64,000 bases of DNA from Micromonospora siamensis (GTDB taxonomy: Bacteria; Actinomycetota; Actinomycetes; Mycobacteriales; Micromonosporaceae): assembly GCF_900090305.1 (NCBI RefSeq), contig NZ_LT607751.1, forward strand, positions 1,116,001 through 1,180,000. Direction: 5' to 3'. Below the pieces are notes generated by a model. The model was not told the DNA's origin. It saw only the letters and a program-made list of their open reading frames with translations, and did no database searches. Position 1 is the stretch's first letter, and each line of letters opens with the position of its first letter. Both the position numbers and the translations under genes were made by a program. Below, piece by piece: positions 62,859 to 64,000 of this stretch.

Positions 62859-63608
62859 ATGTTGGGCCTACCCGCACACGTCACCGCGTGTCTCTTCGAT
62901 CTGGACGGTGTGCTGACGCAGACCGCGAAGGTGCACAACGCCGCCTGGGCGGAGACCTTCGACGCGTACCTGCGGCACCGCTCCGAGACCACCGGCGAGC
63001 CGTTCCGGCCGTTCGACCCCGGCCCGGACTACAACCGGTACGTCGACGGCCGCCCCCGCGCCGACGGGGTCCGCACCTTCCTCGCCTCCCGGGGCGTCAC
63101 GCTGCCCGAGGGGGACCCCGACGACCCGCCGGAGGCGGACACCGTCAACGGGCTGGGCAACCGCAAGAACGTGCTGCTGCTCAAGCGGATCCACACCGAC
63201 GGCGTCGACGCGTACGAGGGCTCGGTGCGCTACCTGAAGGCCGCCGCCGACGCCGGACTGCGCCGGGCGGTCGTGTCGGCCAGCGCCAACTGCCGGGACG
63301 TGGTGGCCGCCGCCGGGCTGGAACCGCTGCTGGAGGCCCGCGTCGACGGGGTGGTCGCCCGCTCGGAGGGGCTGCGCGGCAAGCCCCACCCGGACACCTT
63401 CCTGGCCGGGGCGAAACTGCTCGGCGTCGACCCCGCCAACGCGGCTGTCTTCGAGGACGCGCTGGCCGGCGTCGAGGCCGGCCGCGCCGGCAACTTCGGG
63501 TACGTGATCGGCGTGGACCGGGTCGGCCAGGCTGACGCGCTGCGCGAGCACGGCGCCGACGTGGTCGTCACCGACCTCGCCCAACTGCTGGACGGGGTCG
63601 CCCGGTGA
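62859..63608 (+). CDS. Beta-phosphoglucomutase-family hydrolase
   Basis: 249 residues. The catalytic loop [20 protein letters not shown] has the Thr/His pattern of beta-phosphoglucomutases; later motifs are [27 protein letters not shown] and [19 protein letters not shown]. Beta-PGM converts beta-glucose 1-phosphate, the product of inverting disaccharide phosphorylases, to glucose 6-phosphate, which fits the GH65 gene overlapping its stop. The ATG is preceded by TAGATT 6 nt upstream (leaderless). Confidence 0.93.
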   Translation: MLGLPAHVTACLFDLDGVLTQTAKVHNAAWAETFDAYLRHRSETTGEPFRPFDPGPDYNRYVDGRPRADGVRTFLASRGVTLPEGDPDDPPEADTVNGLGNRKNVLLLKRIHTDGVDAYEGSVRYLKAAADAGLRRAVVSASANCRDVVAAAGLEPLLEARVDGVVARSEGLRGKPHPDTFLAGAKLLGVDPANAAVFEDALAGVEAGRAGNFGYVIGVDRVGQADALREHGADVVVTDLAQLLDGVAR

Positions 63609-64000
63609 TCCGGGAACGGGCGTACCCGGTCGAGCCGTGGCACGTCCGGGAGACCCGGCTCGACATGGACGTGCTGGCCCAGTCCGAGTCGGTCTTCGCC
63701 CTCTCCAACGGGCACGTCGGGCTGCGCGGCAACCTCGACGAGGGCGAGCCGCACGGCCTGCCCGGCACGTACCTCAACTCCTTCTACGAGCTGCGTCCCC
63801 TGCCGTACGCGGAGGCGGGTTTCGGGTTTCCCGAGTCCGGCCAGACGATCGTCAACGTCACCAACGGCAAGCTGATCCGACTGCTGGTCGACGACGAGCC
63901 GCTCGACGTCCGGTACGGCGAACTCCTCTCCCACGAGCGGGTGCTCGACCTGCGGGCCGGTACTTTGCACCGGGAGCTGCACTGGCGCTCGCCGGCCGGC
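63605..64000 (+). CDS. GH65 disaccharide phosphorylase/hydrolase, 5' part
   Basis: Runs off the window after 132 codons. The GTG at 63605 overlaps the previous stop (GTGA). It reads [20 protein letters not shown] and [20 protein letters not shown] then GTYLNSFYE, the N-terminal beta-sandwich of glycoside hydrolase family 65 (maltose, trehalose or kojibiose phosphorylases). The coupled beta-phosphoglucomutase argues for a phosphorylase yielding beta-glucose 1-phosphate. Specificity cannot be read from this part. Confidence 0.92.
   Translation, partial: MIRERAYPVEPWHVRETRLDMDVLAQSESVFALSNGHVGLRGNLDEGEPHGLPGTYLNSFYELRPLPYAEAGFGFPESGQTIVNVTNGKLIRLLVDDEPLDVRYGELLSHERVLDLRAGTLHRELHWRSPAG

Overview
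The window is 64 kb of very GC-rich DNA with strong G/C preference at third codon positions. It comes from an actinomycete, most likely a member of the Micromonosporaceae such as Micromonospora. This rests on gene content: SepH, DUF3027, DUF2530 and SCO6745-family proteins, mycothiol-dependent isomerase-like proteins, an XPB helicase, split LigD modules with Ku, and the futalosine route to menaquinone. Many starts are GTG, and at least fourteen genes look leaderless (a TANNNT -10 box 6-8 nt before the start codon). I see no tRNA, rRNA, CRISPR array or replication origin.

Region by region. 1-6 kb: the end of a drug-efflux MFS gene, a broken LysR gene, an EamA exporter, a Nudix hydrolase, a fatty acyl-CoA ligase and a quinone-type oxidoreductase. 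6-19 kb: a repeat-bearing gap, a TipAS-type MerR regulator with its operator, a formaldehyde-type zinc dehydrogenase, a HAD phosphatase, an SCO6745 protein, an FKBP isomerase, a DUF4241 protein, the NHEJ set (Ku diverging from a LigD-type ligase and polymerase), a TIGR03089 protein, an XRE regulator facing an MDR oxidoreductase, and a secreted M43 metalloprotease. 19.4-29 kb: an accessory-looking stretch with a REP-like inverted repeat, a HicAB toxin-antitoxin pair, a DivIVA-like small protein pair, a small GntR regulator, an intact IS5-family element, unknown proteins, an AhpD-like protein diverging from a SigJ-type sigma factor, and a TIR transmembrane protein. 29-45 kb: XPB helicase and a helicase-associated protein, HAD phosphatase, cold-shock protein, MqnD, an XRE-GNAT fusion, MqnB overlapping an MFS gene, DUF3027, DUF2530, a purine permease, a MarR-MFS pair and an RNA cyclic phosphodiesterase. 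45-57 kb: aldo/keto reductase, SepH, SerC, citrate synthase, PdxH-MFS, aldose epimerase, nitroreductase, acyl-CoA dehydrogenase, DUF4230 and PspC proteins. 57-64 kb: serine deaminase, a bifunctional wall-polymer glycosyltransferase, a sugar-ABC ATPase, a thioesterase-fold protein, and a beta-phosphoglucomutase overlapping the start of a GH65 disaccharide phosphorylase.

The strongest signal not explained by genes is a dispersed 27-bp element. It starts CTAC(A/G)GACTTGAGAGC and ends GACTC, and occurs eight times in this window. Six copies form three outward-facing inverted pairs (6506-6699, 35365-35556, 56768-56894); two are solo (27353-27379, 44941-44967). The arrangement resembles REPIN or MITE families. 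One solo copy supplies the stop codon of the sigma-factor gene. A second, unrelated 30-bp imperfect inverted repeat lies at 19506-19584. Gene decay is visible at 874-1694 (LysR), 12047-12135 (M1 peptidase tail) and probably 15143-15330.
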